Shown: positions 21,796-30,897 of the stretch, in pieces
Layout of the letters: every line of letters begins with the position of its first letter
Numbering within the stretch: the first letter of the stretch is position 1
NCBI GenBank assembly: GCA_027486415.1
Contig: JAIXPC010000002.1
Location: 620,001-684,000, forward strand
DNA length: 64,000 nt
DNA from: Sphingomonadales bacterium
Lineage (GTDB): Bacteria > Pseudomonadota > Alphaproteobacteria > Sphingomonadales > Sphingomonadaceae
Reading direction: 5' to 3'
Program-made: the position numbers and the translations under genes
Notes under the pieces: generated by a model
The model's input: only the letters and a program-made list of their open reading frames with translations
What the model was told of the DNA's origin: nothing
Databases searched by the model: none

Positions 21796-22346
21796 GCGAT
21801 TTCACCACCGAGCGCTTTCCCAAGTCGGCGCTCTATGCCGCCGGCGCGCTGATCGCGGTGTCGATCCTGACGGTGGGCAGCATCCGCATCGGCGTGCTTC
21901 CGGCGCCGGAAACCGCGCCGCAATCGCGCGAACGCCGCCACGTGACGCCGACGGTGCAGCGCGAATTCCGCTTTGAAGACCGCGCCGATGGCGCACTGCT
22001 CGTCACCGACGTGGCTGCCAACAAGGTCGCCTTCATCTTCATGCCCGGCACCAACACTGGCTTCATCCGCGGCGTGATGCGCGGGTTGATGCGCGAACGC
22101 CGTCTGCACGAGGTGCCGCGCGTCGGATCTGTCGTGGTCGCGCAATGGTCGGATGGTGCGCTGACTCTGGAAGACAAGTCGACGGGCCGCATTCTCGAAC
22201 TGGGCAGCTTTGGTCACACCAATCGCGCCGCCTTTGCCCAGCTGCTGGTGCCCTATGCGCCCGGCCGTTCGGGTGTGCCAGACAAGCCGATCGTGCCGGT
22301 CATGCCGGCAGCGAACAACGGCGGCTTTTTCGTGGCGGGCGGCTGA
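21792..22346 (+). CDS. puhC: PuhC, photosynthetic complex assembly protein
   Basis: A 184-residue protein with a single N-terminal helix (about residues 13-33) and a periplasmic domain. The segments REFRFEDRADGALLVTD and PGTNTGFIRGVMRGLMRERR are conserved in PuhC, which supports RC-LH1 assembly. Translationally coupled at both ends: ATGA with puhB and TGATG with the next ORF. The C-terminal 25 residues (GRSGVPDKP onward) look flexible. Confidence 0.93.
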   Translation: MSDFTTERFPKSALYAAGALIAVSILTVGSIRIGVLPAPETAPQSRERRHVTPTVQREFRFEDRADGALLVTDVAANKVAFIFMPGTNTGFIRGVMRGLMRERRLHEVPRVGSVVVAQWSDGALTLEDKSTGRILELGSFGHTNRAAFAQLLVPYAPGRSGVPDKPIVPVMPAANNGGFFVAGG

Positions 22347-22639
22347 TGGGCCTGTTCACCCGCACCCGGCTCGACACGCAGTGCACGATCGAGATCGAGC
22401 ACACGTTCGACAACCTGCACGCCCATGTCGAACTGGATGGCGACATCCCGCTTGGCCCCGGCGACCAGGTCAAGGTGCATGGTGAAGCGGTGAAGCTGCC
22501 GTTCGGTGAACGGCTGGTGCTGCGCCGCCCGGTCACCGTCTGGAAGGCGACCCCGCTTGAACGGCTGTGGACCAAGTTGAAGGCCCAGCTTGAATTGACC
22601 GAATTGTACGAAATCACCTTCAGCTCGGAGAAGCCGTGA
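22346..22639 (+). CDS. Small uncharacterised protein of the puhC-acsF interval
   Basis: A 97-residue soluble protein beginning [20 protein letters not shown], with [22 protein letters not shown] in the middle and a basic C-terminal helix ([20 protein letters not shown]). The middle part reads as beta strands with a turn rich in Gly and Pro. The start overlaps the puhC stop and the stop overlaps the acsF start, so it is embedded in a tightly coupled assembly operon. A similar-sized ORF occupies this interval in other PGCs as I recall, without an assigned role. The N-terminal H-x-H is a possible metal or tetrapyrrole contact, which is speculative. Confidence 0.85.
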   Translation: MGLFTRTRLDTQCTIEIEHTFDNLHAHVELDGDIPLGPGDQVKVHGEAVKLPFGERLVLRRPVTVWKATPLERLWTKLKAQLELTELYEITFSSEKP

Positions 22640-23724
22640 TGAATGCCGTGACCCCGATTGCCCCCGGCGGTGCCGTGGAGATCACCAAAGAAGACGCGAT
22701 GGCGATCGCGCGCCAGGAAACGGTGCTGAGCCCGCGCTTCTACACCACTGATTACGACGCGATGGACCGGATCGACGTGTCGCGCGTGCGCGCCGAGTGG
22801 GACAGCCTGATCGCGGAGATGACCGCCGATCCCAACAAGAAGCATTTCAAGCGCACGCCGGAATTCGATGGCGTGATTGCCGCCATGGACCCGGAGCTGA
22901 AGCCGGAGTTCGTCGATTTCCTGGTGTCGTCGATGACGTCGGAATTTTCCGGCTGCATCCTCTATGCCGAAATCACCAAGCGCATGAAGAACCCCGACGC
23001 CAAGGCGCTGTTCAAGCTGATGGCGCGCGATGAAAGCCGCCACGCCGGCTTCATCAACGACAGCCTGAAGGATGCCGGCATCGGCATTGACCTGGGCTTT
23101 CTGACCAAGACCAAGAAATACACCTATTTCCGGCCGAAGTTCATCTTCTATGCCACCTATCTGTCGGAAAAGATTGGTTACGCCCGCTACATCACCATCC
23201 ACCGCCATCTGGAGAAGCACCCGGAAAAGCGCTTCCACCCAATCTTCAAGTGGTTCCAGGAATGGTGCAACGACGAGTTCCGCCACGGGGAGGCGTTCGC
23301 GCTGCTGATGCGCTCTGATCCCAAGCTGACCTCGGGCCTCAACGTTCTGTGGATCCGCTTCTTCCTGAACGCGGTCTATGCCACCATGTATGTGCGCGAT
23401 CACAAGCGGCCGATGCTGTACAAGCATTTCGGCATCGATCCGACCGACTTTGGCTTCCGCGTCTTCCGTATCACCACCGACATCACCCGCCAGGTGTTCC
23501 CGATCGGCCTGCAGACCGACGCGCCGAGCTATCGCGCGCTGCTGGAAACCATGCGCGAAACTAGCGACGCCATCGATGCGGCCGTTGCGCAGGGCGGCCT
23601 TGCTGGCGGCATCAAGCGCGTCGGCCTGTCGCTGAAGGCGGCCGTGACCTTTGCCCGGCTCTATCTGCACCCGGTCGACAAGATGGACGTGACGCCCAAC
23701 GTCCGCATGGCGCCGGTCTGGTAA
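22639..23724 (+). CDS. acsF: AcsF, oxygen-dependent Mg-protoporphyrin IX monomethyl ester cyclase
   Basis: A 361-residue diiron enzyme that forms ring E of chlorophylls using O2. Iron-binding motifs are visible: E in [27 protein letters not shown], and [33 protein letters not shown] is also characteristic. Since no radical-SAM cyclase (BchE) is seen, pigment synthesis in this organism should need oxygen unless bchE lies elsewhere. ATG at 22639 overlaps the previous stop by one base. Confidence 0.98.
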   Translation: MNAVTPIAPGGAVEITKEDAMAIARQETVLSPRFYTTDYDAMDRIDVSRVRAEWDSLIAEMTADPNKKHFKRTPEFDGVIAAMDPELKPEFVDFLVSSMTSEFSGCILYAEITKRMKNPDAKALFKLMARDESRHAGFINDSLKDAGIGIDLGFLTKTKKYTYFRPKFIFYATYLSEKIGYARYITIHRHLEKHPEKRFHPIFKWFQEWCNDEFRHGEAFALLMRSDPKLTSGLNVLWIRFFLNAVYATMYVRDHKRPMLYKHFGIDPTDFGFRVFRITTDITRQVFPIGLQTDAPSYRALLETMRETSDAIDAAVAQGGLAGGIKRVGLSLKAAVTFARLYLHPVDKMDVTPNVRMAPVW

Positions 23725-23740
23725 GTTCCAAGAGCCAGTC

Positions 23741-24601
23741 GTGACCGAATTCACCCTGCCTCTGCTGTTTGCGACCGTCCTGTGGTTTGTCGCCACCGGC
23801 TTCGTACTGTGGCTGGACAAGCTGCCCAGCCACACCTGGCCGGTGAGCATCACCATGGCAACGATCGCTTCGGGCTTTGCCATGGGCGGCATCATCGCCA
23901 CGGCGGAAGAAACCAGCCCGTGGGCAGCCTATGTCGCCTTTGCCTGTGCGCTGGTGCTGTGGGGCTGGCACGAATTGTCGTTCCTGATGGGTTTTGTCAC
24001 CGGCCCCAACCGCGAACCCTGCCCGCCCGACGCGCGCGGCTGGCGGCGTTTCCGCCTCGCGGCCGGCACGCTGATCTATCATGAAGTGGCGATGTTCGTG
24101 TGCCTGCTGGTGATGGCCGCTTCCACCTGGGGCAAGGCCAACCAGACGGCGACGCTGACGTTCCTCTTGCTGTTCGTCATGCGGCTTTCGGCCAAGTTCA
24201 ACATATTCGCCGGTGTGCCGCACCTGTCCACCGAGATGATGCCTGATCACATGCGCTATCTCGCCAGCTATTTCCGCATCGGGCCGCCGCGCTGGTTCTT
24301 CCTGGCGTCGGTGTCGGGCATCGCGGTGCTGGCAGCGTGGCTCGCCGATCAGGCGCTGTCCAGCCAGGGCGGCATCGCCACCGGCTATGCCCTGGCGTTC
24401 GCGCTGGTGGCGCTGGCCTTCATCGAACACGGCTTCCTGGTGGTGCCGTGGCAGGATACCGCGATGTTCCGCTGGGCCATGCCGCAGCGCAATCGCGATG
24501 ACGGCGCCTCCGCCCTCGCAACTGCCCCTATTGAAAGCCCAGCCATACACGGTAATGGCGGAACAAATCCGCTTGCGGCGCGACAAAACGCCGTGCAATG
24601 A
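23741..24601 (+). CDS. puhE: PuhE, putative photosynthetic complex assembly protein 2 (DUF3623)
   Basis: A 286-residue protein with seven or eight membrane helices. Conserved stretches are GFVLWLDKLPSHTWP, GFAMGGIIATAEETSPWAAY, GWHELSFLMGFVTGPNREPCP and AKFNIFAGVPHLSTEMMPDHM. PuhE loss alters photosynthetic complex and bacteriochlorophyll levels in Rhodobacter. It starts at GTG 23741, 16 bases after acsF. A C-terminal Ala/Asn-rich tail of about 35 residues is likely flexible. It ends 20 bases before hemA. Confidence 0.95.
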   Translation: MTEFTLPLLFATVLWFVATGFVLWLDKLPSHTWPVSITMATIASGFAMGGIIATAEETSPWAAYVAFACALVLWGWHELSFLMGFVTGPNREPCPPDARGWRRFRLAAGTLIYHEVAMFVCLLVMAASTWGKANQTATLTFLLLFVMRLSAKFNIFAGVPHLSTEMMPDHMRYLASYFRIGPPRWFFLASVSGIAVLAAWLADQALSSQGGIATGYALAFALVALAFIEHGFLVVPWQDTAMFRWAMPQRNRDDGASALATAPIESPAIHGNGGTNPLAARQNAVQ

Positions 24602-24621
24602 ACGGCGCCGGGAGAGATTGA

Positions 24622-25845
24622 ATGGATTATCAAGCGCACTTCCAGGCGGCGTTGGACGGCCTCAAGGAACGCGGCAATTACCGCGTTTTTGCCGAACTGC
24701 AGCGTCGCCGGGGCGATTATCCCCATGCAACGCGGTTCCGCGAGGATGGTTCCACCCAGGATGTGACCGTCTGGTGCTCCAATGACTATCTCGGCATGGG
24801 CCAGCACCCGGATGTGCTGAATGCCATGCATGAAGAGCTTGATCGCTCCGGCGCCGGTTCGGGCGGCACCCGCAATATTTCCGGCACCATGCACGTGCAC
24901 CGCCTGCTTGAATCCGAGTTGGCCGATCTGCACGGCAAGGAAGCCGCGCTGCTGTTCAATTCGGGCTATATGTCGAACTGGGCGGCGCTTTCGACGCTGG
25001 CCAGCAAGATCCCGGGCTGCGTCGTGTTTTCGGATGCGCTCAACCACGCCTCGATGATCGAAGGCATCCGTCACAGCCGCGCCAAGTGCCACGTGTTCAA
25101 GCACAACGACGTGGAGGATCTGGATCGCCTGCTCGCCCAATATGGCCCGGACGTGCCGAAACTGGTGGCGTTCGAAAGCGTCTATTCGATGGATGGCGAC
25201 ATCGCCCCCATCAAGGAAATCTGCGACGTTGCCGACAAGCACGGCGCGATGACCTATATCGACGAAGTCCACGCGGTCGGCATGTATGGCCCGCGCGGTG
25301 GCGGCGTTGCCGAACGCGAAGGCCTGATGGACCGGCTGACCGTGATCGAAGGCACGCTGGCCAAGGCCTATGGCGTTGTTGGCGGCTATATCACCGGGTC
25401 GAAGGCGCTGTGCGATTTCGTCCGCAGCTTTGCGAGCGGTTTCATCTTCTCGACGGCGCTGCCGCCGGCCATTGCCGCTGGTGCGCTGGCTTCAGTCAAG
25501 CACCTCAAGGAAAGCCCGTTCGAGCGCAAGCGCCAGCAGGAGCGCGTGGCGAAGGTGCGCGCCGCGCTGCGCGCCACCGGCATTCCGCAGCTGGAAAATC
25601 CCAGCCACATTATCCCGGTGATGGTGGGCGATGCCAAGAAGGCCAAGATGATCAGCGACTGGCTGATGGAACATCACGGCATCTATGTGCAGCCGATCAA
25701 CTATCCGACCGTGCCGGTGGGCACCGAGCGCCTGCGGATCACGCCGGGCCCGGTGCACAGCGACGAGGATATCGACAATCTGGTGAAGGCGCTTTCGGAC
25801 ATCTGGGGCCAGTGCGCGCTCCACCGTGTCGAAGCCGCGGCCTGA
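24622..25845 (+). CDS. hemA: HemA, 5-aminolevulinate synthase (C4 pathway)
   Basis: A 407-residue PLP enzyme condensing glycine and succinyl-CoA, the first step of tetrapyrrole synthesis. The PLP lysine is Lys248 in [13 protein letters not shown], and the glycine-binding [14 protein letters not shown] and cofactor-site [13 protein letters not shown] are present. GGGAGA precedes the ATG. It is last in the bchF-to-hemA run and is followed by a strong terminator. Placing the entry enzyme in the pigment operon ties precursor supply to photosystem assembly. Confidence 0.98.
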   Translation: MDYQAHFQAALDGLKERGNYRVFAELQRRRGDYPHATRFREDGSTQDVTVWCSNDYLGMGQHPDVLNAMHEELDRSGAGSGGTRNISGTMHVHRLLESELADLHGKEAALLFNSGYMSNWAALSTLASKIPGCVVFSDALNHASMIEGIRHSRAKCHVFKHNDVEDLDRLLAQYGPDVPKLVAFESVYSMDGDIAPIKEICDVADKHGAMTYIDEVHAVGMYGPRGGGVAEREGLMDRLTVIEGTLAKAYGVVGGYITGSKALCDFVRSFASGFIFSTALPPAIAAGALASVKHLKESPFERKRQQERVAKVRAALRATGIPQLENPSHIIPVMVGDAKKAKMISDWLMEHHGIYVQPINYPTVPVGTERLRITPGPVHSDEDIDNLVKALSDIWGQCALHRVEAAA

Positions 25846-25869
25846 TCGCGGCCTCCAGTGACGAGGATC

Positions 25870-25901
25870 AGGCCCGGCGGCTTTATCCGCCGGGCCTTTT
25901 T
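25870..25901 (+). terminator. Rho-independent terminator after hemA
   Basis: GGCCCGGCGG pairs with CCGCCGGGCC around a six-base CTTTAT loop, followed by TTTTT. It ends the long bchF-puh-hemA transcription unit 25 bases after the hemA stop. Confidence 0.92.
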
Positions 25902-25971
25902 CGTTGGCCTCTTGCCGCCAGTGCCGCAAAACATTACGGCGCGTTCATGATCAACGGGCCGGAGCAGATCA

Positions 25972-26928
25972 TTGGCGATTGACGCGCTGTTGCAGCCGGT
26001 GGTGCTGTTCTTCCTGCTTGGTGCGCTCGCGGCGGCCGTGCGATCGGATCTTGTCATCCCGGAAGCTGTCGCCAAGGCGATCTCGCTTTACCTGATGATG
26101 TCGATCGGCCTGCGCGGCGGGGCCGAGGTGGCGGAAAGCGGCTTTACCCACGACATGGCGCTGGCCGGCGGTGCGGGTCTCGCGCTCAGTTTCCTGCTGC
26201 CACTGCCGGCCTTCTGGCTGCTCCGTACGCTTGGGAAGCTGGATCGCACCAATGCGGCGGCGGTGGCGGCGCATTATGGCTCCGTCTCGGTCGTCACCTT
26301 TGCCACCGGTTCGGAAATCCTCCGCCAGGCCGGCATGGCCCCTGCCGGCTTCATGGTTGGCGTGCTGGCCGTGATGGAAACCCCGGCCATCATCACCGGC
26401 CTGTTGCTGGCCCGCGCCGGCAAGTCCGACAGCCTCGCCTCACGCGGCGGCTTGCTGCACGAAACCTTCCTCAACGGCTCGGTGATCCTGCTGCTCGGCA
26501 GCTTCCTGATCGGCATGATCGACGGCAAGGAGGGGCTGAAGGCCGTGGCGCCGGTGTTCGACGTGCCATTCCGCGGCATGCTGTGCATCTTCCTGCTCGA
26601 TATGGGGCTGATCGCCGCCCGCCGCCTGATGGACCGTCGCGCGCTCACCGCCCGCACCGTGGCGCTGGCGCTGCTGCTGCCGGTGGTCAACGGCAGCTTT
26701 GGCGTGCTGCTCGGCAGTTGGCTCGGGCTTGACGCCGGCTCGGCCGCCGCGCTCGGCATCCTTGCCGGCAGCGCCAGCTACATCGCCGTGCCCGCCGTGA
26801 TGCGCCTTGCCCTGCCTGCCGCCGATCCCGGCCTGTATCTGGGCATGAGCCTTGCCGTCACCTTTCCCTTCAACCTCACGCTTGGCATTGCCTGGTATGG
26901 CTGGCTGGCAGCAAGGCTGATCCCATGA
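25972..26928 (+). CDS. sbtA: SbtA-family sodium-dependent bicarbonate transporter
   Basis: A 318-residue permease with about ten hydrophobic helices. Family signatures are SDLVIPEAVAKAISLYLMMS, AHYGSVSVVTFATGSEIL, GVLAVMETPAIITG, and near the end GSASYIAVPAVMRLALPAAD with LAVTFPFNLTLGI. SbtA proteins import bicarbonate with Na+ across the inner membrane in cyanobacteria and many other bacteria. The start is TTG at 25972, seven bases after GGAG. The stop overlaps the PII-like gene (ATGA), a classic sbtAB pair. Placed between hemA and bchI; the substrate is inferred from the family. Confidence 0.92.
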   Translation: MAIDALLQPVVLFFLLGALAAAVRSDLVIPEAVAKAISLYLMMSIGLRGGAEVAESGFTHDMALAGGAGLALSFLLPLPAFWLLRTLGKLDRTNAAAVAAHYGSVSVVTFATGSEILRQAGMAPAGFMVGVLAVMETPAIITGLLLARAGKSDSLASRGGLLHETFLNGSVILLLGSFLIGMIDGKEGLKAVAPVFDVPFRGMLCIFLLDMGLIAARRLMDRRALTARTVALALLLPVVNGSFGVLLGSWLGLDAGSAAALGILAGSASYIAVPAVMRLALPAADPGLYLGMSLAVTFPFNLTLGIAWYGWLAARLIP

Positions 26929-27242
26929 CGACCGAAACCACCCACCGCCGCCGCATCGAAGTGCTGGCCGACGAGCCGCTGATCCCCGCTATCGTCCGCC
27001 TCGCGGCCGAAGCCGGCATCACCTATTACACGCTGCTGCCCACATCGGGCGGTGCCGGCGCGCACGGCCGCTGGCGCGATGACCAGCTGTCGGGCGCCAC
27101 CGCCAAGGTGATGCTGTTGGCCATCACCTCTCCCGAACACGCCGCCGCCTTCATTGACCGGCTGGCGCCGCTGCTGGAAAGCCATCATCTGCTGCTGCTG
27201 TCGAGCGATGTCGAGGTCGTGCGCGGTTCCAAATTCGACTGA
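26925..27242 (+). CDS. sbtB: SbtB-like PII-family regulator of the bicarbonate transporter
   Basis: A 105-residue PII-like protein (ferredoxin-like fold) beginning MTTETTHRRRIEVLADEPLI, with TYYTLLPTSGGAGAHGRWRD where the T-loop would lie and ending SSDVEVVRGSKFD. Cyanobacterial SbtB binds adenylyl nucleotides and inhibits SbtA; the E-V-x-x-G-x-x-F segment is retained here, but the C-terminal CGPxGC redox loop of some cyanobacterial SbtB proteins is absent. Translationally coupled to sbtA. Which nucleotide it binds cannot be told from sequence. Confidence 0.88.
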   Translation: MTTETTHRRRIEVLADEPLIPAIVRLAAEAGITYYTLLPTSGGAGAHGRWRDDQLSGATAKVMLLAITSPEHAAAFIDRLAPLLESHHLLLLSSDVEVVRGSKFD

Positions 27243-27280
27243 CAAAAGAAAAGCCCCGCAGCGCGAAAACGCTGCGGGGC
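27242..27280 (-). terminator. Terminator of the PEP-CTERM gene (between convergent genes)
   Basis: GCCCCGCAGC (27253-27262) pairs with GCTGCGGGGC (27271-27280). The T-rich run CTTTTCTTTTG follows on the minus strand, so it terminates the minus-strand gene; the hairpin also lies right after the sbtB stop and may serve both. Confidence 0.85.
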
Positions 27281-27302
27281 CTTGCTTGCGACGCTGGAAA
27301 CG

Positions 27303-27977
27303 TCAGGCGGTGGCGGCCATCCGAGCCCGGCGGCGGGCCGCGCCAACCAGGCCAAAGCCGGCGATCATCATCGCCCAGCTGCCCGGTTCCGGCACGGCGG
27401 CGACGTAGACACGATCGATCACGATATCCTTTGCCGGCACGAGGTTCGTATCGAACACGAAGCTGACATCGTAGAACCCGGCGGTCTGGATCGTGGTCTG
27501 GCCGCTGAAGGCCTGCCACGTGCGAACCGGGCCGGTCGACACCAGATAATTGGCCACCGTGTTGCCCAACAGCGTGGCGCGGAACCGCGCGTCGCCGGCA
27601 TTGTTGAAGCCATTCTGTGGTGCAAAGGCCGAAAAGCCGAATTCATAACGCCCCGGCGTCAGGAAAATGCTCTGCGACAGCGACTGCGCGCGCGCCAGAT
27701 CGGTCACGAAATAGGCGGCGCGATTGCCCACCGCATCGGGGCTGAACGACACGCTGTTGTCGGGCGGAACCGCTTCGCCAAAGGCCCCGGTGGGGTAACC
27801 GCTGCTGCTGTTGTAGAAAATTGCGACAGGCGGGAAGCCCTGTCCGTCGCTGCCGCCAATCGTCCAGTTCGCCAGCGCGTTTTCAAAACTGCCGTTCCTG
27901 ACGAGGTTGGTCGCGGCCAATGCGGGCGACCCGGCCAGCATCGCTGCCGCTGTCAAAGTGCCAATCAACGCTTTCAT
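27303..27977 (-). CDS. Secreted PEP-CTERM sorting domain protein
   Basis: A 224-residue exported protein. It has a signal peptide (MKALIGTLTAAAMLAGSPALA), then NLVRNGSFENALANWTIGGS, the start of a carbohydrate-binding-like beta-sandwich domain, and a C-terminal sorting signal PEPGSWAMMIAGFGL followed by a basic tail AARRRAR. Such proteins are processed by exosortase and often go to the cell surface or matrix. It is isolated between sbtB and bchI and has its own terminator. No tie to photosynthesis is evident; several residues of the first domain resemble choice-of-anchor domains. Confidence 0.9.
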   Translation of the reverse strand: MKALIGTLTAAAMLAGSPALAATNLVRNGSFENALANWTIGGSDGQGFPPVAIFYNSSSGYPTGAFGEAVPPDNSVSFSPDAVGNRAAYFVTDLARAQSLSQSIFLTPGRYEFGFSAFAPQNGFNNAGDARFRATLLGNTVANYLVSTGPVRTWQAFSGQTTIQTAGFYDVSFVFDTNLVPAKDIVIDRVYVAAVPEPGSWAMMIAGFGLVGAARRRARMAATA

Positions 27978-28108
27978 TACGCCCTCCTGAGTCCCCGGAC
28001 ACACCAGTGTTAATATATCGGTAATTGTTTGTAAAGTATCCGGCGAGTCCGAGCCGCGACACGCTGGCCGTCTTGCCCATGTGCCGCGTGCCGCTTAAGG
28101 CAGCGGCC

Positions 28109-29137
28109 ATGGCAACTCCCGCGCGCATCCCGTTCCCGTTCACCGCCATTGTTGGCCAGGCCGAAATGAAACAGGCGTTGCTGCTTGCGGCGGTGGAGCC
28201 GCGGCTGGGCGGCGTCATGGTGTTTGGTGATCGCGGCACCGGCAAATCCACCGCCGTGCGCGCGCTGGCCGGCCTGCTGCCGCCGATGAAGGTGGTGCCG
28301 GGCTGCCGTTATTTCTGCGCCCCCGATGATCGCGCGCCTTGCATCGAAGGCTGCCGCGAAAAGGCCGGCAAGCAGGTTGAGGAAGCCAGCGTGCCGTTTG
28401 TCGATCTGCCGCTGGGCGCCACCGAAGATCGCGTGGTTGGCAGCCTTGATCTGGAACGCGCGCTGGCCACCGGCGAAAAGCGCTTCGAGCCGGGCCTCCT
28501 GGCCAAGGCCAACCGCGGTTTTCTCTACATTGATGAAATCAACCTGCTGGAAGATCACCTCGTCGACCTGCTGCTCGACGTCGCGGTGTCAGGCACCAAC
28601 GTGGTGGAGCGCGAAGGCCTGTCGATCCGCCACCCGGCGCGCTTCATCCTGGTTGGTTCGGGCAACCCCGAAGAAGGCGAACTGCGCCCGCAGTTGCTCG
28701 ACCGCTTTGGCCTGTCGGTGGATGTCCGCACCCCGACTGACATGGGCGACCGCATTGAGATCGTGAAGCGCTGTGACCGCTTTGATCGCGACCCGGCCGC
28801 CTTCGCCGCTGAGTTCCGGGAGAGCGAGGGCGCCACGCTGGAGGCCATCGCCAAGGCGCGGAAAGTTCTGCCCAAGGTGCAGGTGGCCGACGAGATGCTG
28901 GGCCTTGGCGCGCAGTTGTGCTCTGCCGTTGGCGCCGACGGCCTGCGCGGCGAGCTGACGCTGCTCCGCGCCGCCCGCGCCCAGGCCGCGCTCCAGGGCA
29001 AGAAAGAGGTGAAGCCGCACCACGTCGCCGAGGTTGCGACGATGGCGCTCCGCCACCGCCTGCGCCGCAACGTGCTGGACGACACCGGTTCGACCAGCCG
29101 TATCACCCGCGCTATCACGGAGCTGATCCCGGCATGA
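28109..29137 (+). CDS. bchI: BchI, AAA+ ATPase subunit of magnesium chelatase
   Basis: A 342-residue AAA+ protein. Walker A GDRGTGKS is at 40-47, the family insertion ATEDRVVGSLDLERAL follows, Walker B is GFLYIDEINLLEDHLVD, and sensor 1 is LVGSGNPEEGELRPQLLDRFG. It forms hexamers that power BchH with BchD. MATPARIPFPF at 28109 (AAGG upstream) is preferred over frames starting at 28025. It is coupled to bchD through ATGA. The leader from 27978 to 28108 is AT-rich around 28010-28045 and probably contains the promoter. Confidence 0.98.
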   Translation: MATPARIPFPFTAIVGQAEMKQALLLAAVEPRLGGVMVFGDRGTGKSTAVRALAGLLPPMKVVPGCRYFCAPDDRAPCIEGCREKAGKQVEEASVPFVDLPLGATEDRVVGSLDLERALATGEKRFEPGLLAKANRGFLYIDEINLLEDHLVDLLLDVAVSGTNVVEREGLSIRHPARFILVGSGNPEEGELRPQLLDRFGLSVDVRTPTDMGDRIEIVKRCDRFDRDPAAFAAEFRESEGATLEAIAKARKVLPKVQVADEMLGLGAQLCSAVGADGLRGELTLLRAARAQAALQGKKEVKPHHVAEVATMALRHRLRRNVLDDTGSTSRITRAITELIPA

Positions 29138-30897
29138 CCCTTGCCGGGGTGGACGAGGACTCGAACGAACGCTGGGCGCTGGCGCTCAGCGCCATCGACG
29201 TGCTGGCCGTGGCTGGCAACCGCGTTGGCGGCGTCCTGCTGCGCGCCCGGCCCGGCCCGGTGCGCGATGCCTGGGTGGAGGCGCTGCAACTGGTGCTGCC
29301 CACCCGCCGTCTGCCGGCCAGCGCCGATGCCGAGGCGCTGGATGGTGGCCTTGATCTGACCGCCACGCTGGCCAGCGGCAAGCTTGTGCAGCGCGCAGGC
29401 ATCTTGGCGGATGCGGCCGGCAAGGTGCTGCTGGTGCCGATGGCGGAGCGTCTGAATGCGGCGCTGGCGGCGCGGCTGGCCAGCGCGGTGGACGAGGGCG
29501 CGCCGCCGCTGGTGCTGTTCGACGAAGGCGACCCGGAAGACCCGGAGCGTGAGCGCGTGCCGCAGGGGCTGGCCGAACGTCTGGCCATCCATATCGATCT
29601 GAACGCCGTGCGCCTGCCTATGAGCGCGCTGATCGCCGGCGAGGCGCCGCCGCCGCCGCTGGAGATGTTGGCGGAGCCGGGGGCCATCGCCAAGGACCCG
29701 GAAACGGCGCTGGCCGTGGCGGCGGCCAGCCTCGGCATCGCCTCCATCCGCGCGCCGGTGCTGGCGGTTCGCGTTGCCCGCGCCCATGCCCGCGCCGACG
29801 AGCGCCCCGACACCATCGACCAGCTGCGCGAGGCCGACATGGCGGCTGCCGCCGCGCTGGTGCTGGGCCCGCGCGCCACCCGCGTGCCGCCGCCGCCGGA
29901 GGAGGAGCCACCGCCCCCGCCGGAAGAACAGGAGCAGCCGGACGAGCCGCCGCCCGAGGAGCCGCCGCCACCACCGCCGCCATCGGATGACAATCCTGGT
30001 GACGATCAGGAACAGCCGGAACCGCCGCCGATCGACCCGACCGACATGATCCTGGATGCGGCGCAGACCGCGCTGCCGCAGGGCCTGCTCGACGCGCTGG
30101 CTGCCGGCACGATGTCAAAGGCGCCGAAGGCGAGCGGATCTTCGGGCGCCAAGCAGAAGAGCATCACCAGCGGCAGGCCCGCCGGCGTGCGGCCGGGGAT
30201 GCCGGGCAGGGGCGCGCGGCTGGCGCTGATCGAGACGATCAAGACGGCTGCGCCGTGGCAGAAACTGCGGCCCAGGCGCGAGGACGGGCGGCTGGCGATC
30301 CGCACCGATGATCTCAGGATCCGCCGCTTCGTGGCGCAGACGCAATCGACGACGATCTTTGCCGTCGATGCCAGTGGATCGGCGGCGTTCGCGCGCCTGG
30401 CCGAGGCCAAGGGCGCGGTGGAGCTGCTGCTGGCCGAAGCCTATGTGAAGCGCGCCGAAGTGGCGCTGGTGGCCTTTCGCGGCACCGAAGCCGCGCTGGC
30501 GCTGCCGCCGACGCGCAGCCTGCCGCGCGCCAAGAAGGAACTGGCCGGGCTGGCCGGCGGTGGCGGCACGCCGATCGCATCGGGCCTCGATCTGGCGCTG
30601 AAGGTGGCGGAGAGCGAGCGCGGTCGCGGGCGCACGCCGCTGGTGGTGGTGCTCACCGATGGCAGGGCCAATGTCGGCGGCAACGGCACGCTCAGCCCGC
30701 AGGACGCGGCGTTGGCATCCGCCCGCGCATATCGCGCCAGCGGGATTTCGGCCGTGTTCATCGATTGCTCGCCCCGCCCGCGCCCGCAGGGGGCCGAACT
30801 GGCGCAGGCGATGGGCGCCCGGCTGGTGACGCTGCCGCGCGTCGATGCCAAATCGGTGGTCGCCGCCGTGAAATCCGCCAGCGGAGGGGCGATCTGA
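29134..30897 (+). CDS. bchD: BchD, magnesium chelatase subunit D
   Basis: A 587-residue protein. The N-terminal half is a degenerate AAA+ module, residues about 252-300 are an extreme Pro/Glu linker (runs of PPPPPEEQ type), and the C-terminal third is a von Willebrand A domain with the MIDAS motif DASGS at 412-416 and LTDGRANVGGNGT. BchD couples BchI rings to BchH. The linker is the most acidic and proline-rich stretch in the window and is typical of the subunit. Overlaps bchI by four bases and bchO by one. Confidence 0.96.
   Translation: MTLAGVDEDSNERWALALSAIDVLAVAGNRVGGVLLRARPGPVRDAWVEALQLVLPTRRLPASADAEALDGGLDLTATLASGKLVQRAGILADAAGKVLLVPMAERLNAALAARLASAVDEGAPPLVLFDEGDPEDPERERVPQGLAERLAIHIDLNAVRLPMSALIAGEAPPPPLEMLAEPGAIAKDPETALAVAAASLGIASIRAPVLAVRVARAHARADERPDTIDQLREADMAAAAALVLGPRATRVPPPPEEEPPPPPEEQEQPDEPPPEEPPPPPPPSDDNPGDDQEQPEPPPIDPTDMILDAAQTALPQGLLDALAAGTMSKAPKASGSSGAKQKSITSGRPAGVRPGMPGRGARLALIETIKTAAPWQKLRPRREDGRLAIRTDDLRIRRFVAQTQSTTIFAVDASGSAAFARLAEAKGAVELLLAEAYVKRAEVALVAFRGTEAALALPPTRSLPRAKKELAGLAGGGGTPIASGLDLALKVAESERGRGRTPLVVVLTDGRANVGGNGTLSPQDAALASARAYRASGISAVFIDCSPRPRPQGAELAQAMGARLVTLPRVDAKSVVAAVKSASGGAI

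Noticed and set aside
27990-28010. ACAC-CA-GTGT dyad upstream of bchI
   Set aside because: Too short (4-bp arms) to call an operator, though it lies in the right place.
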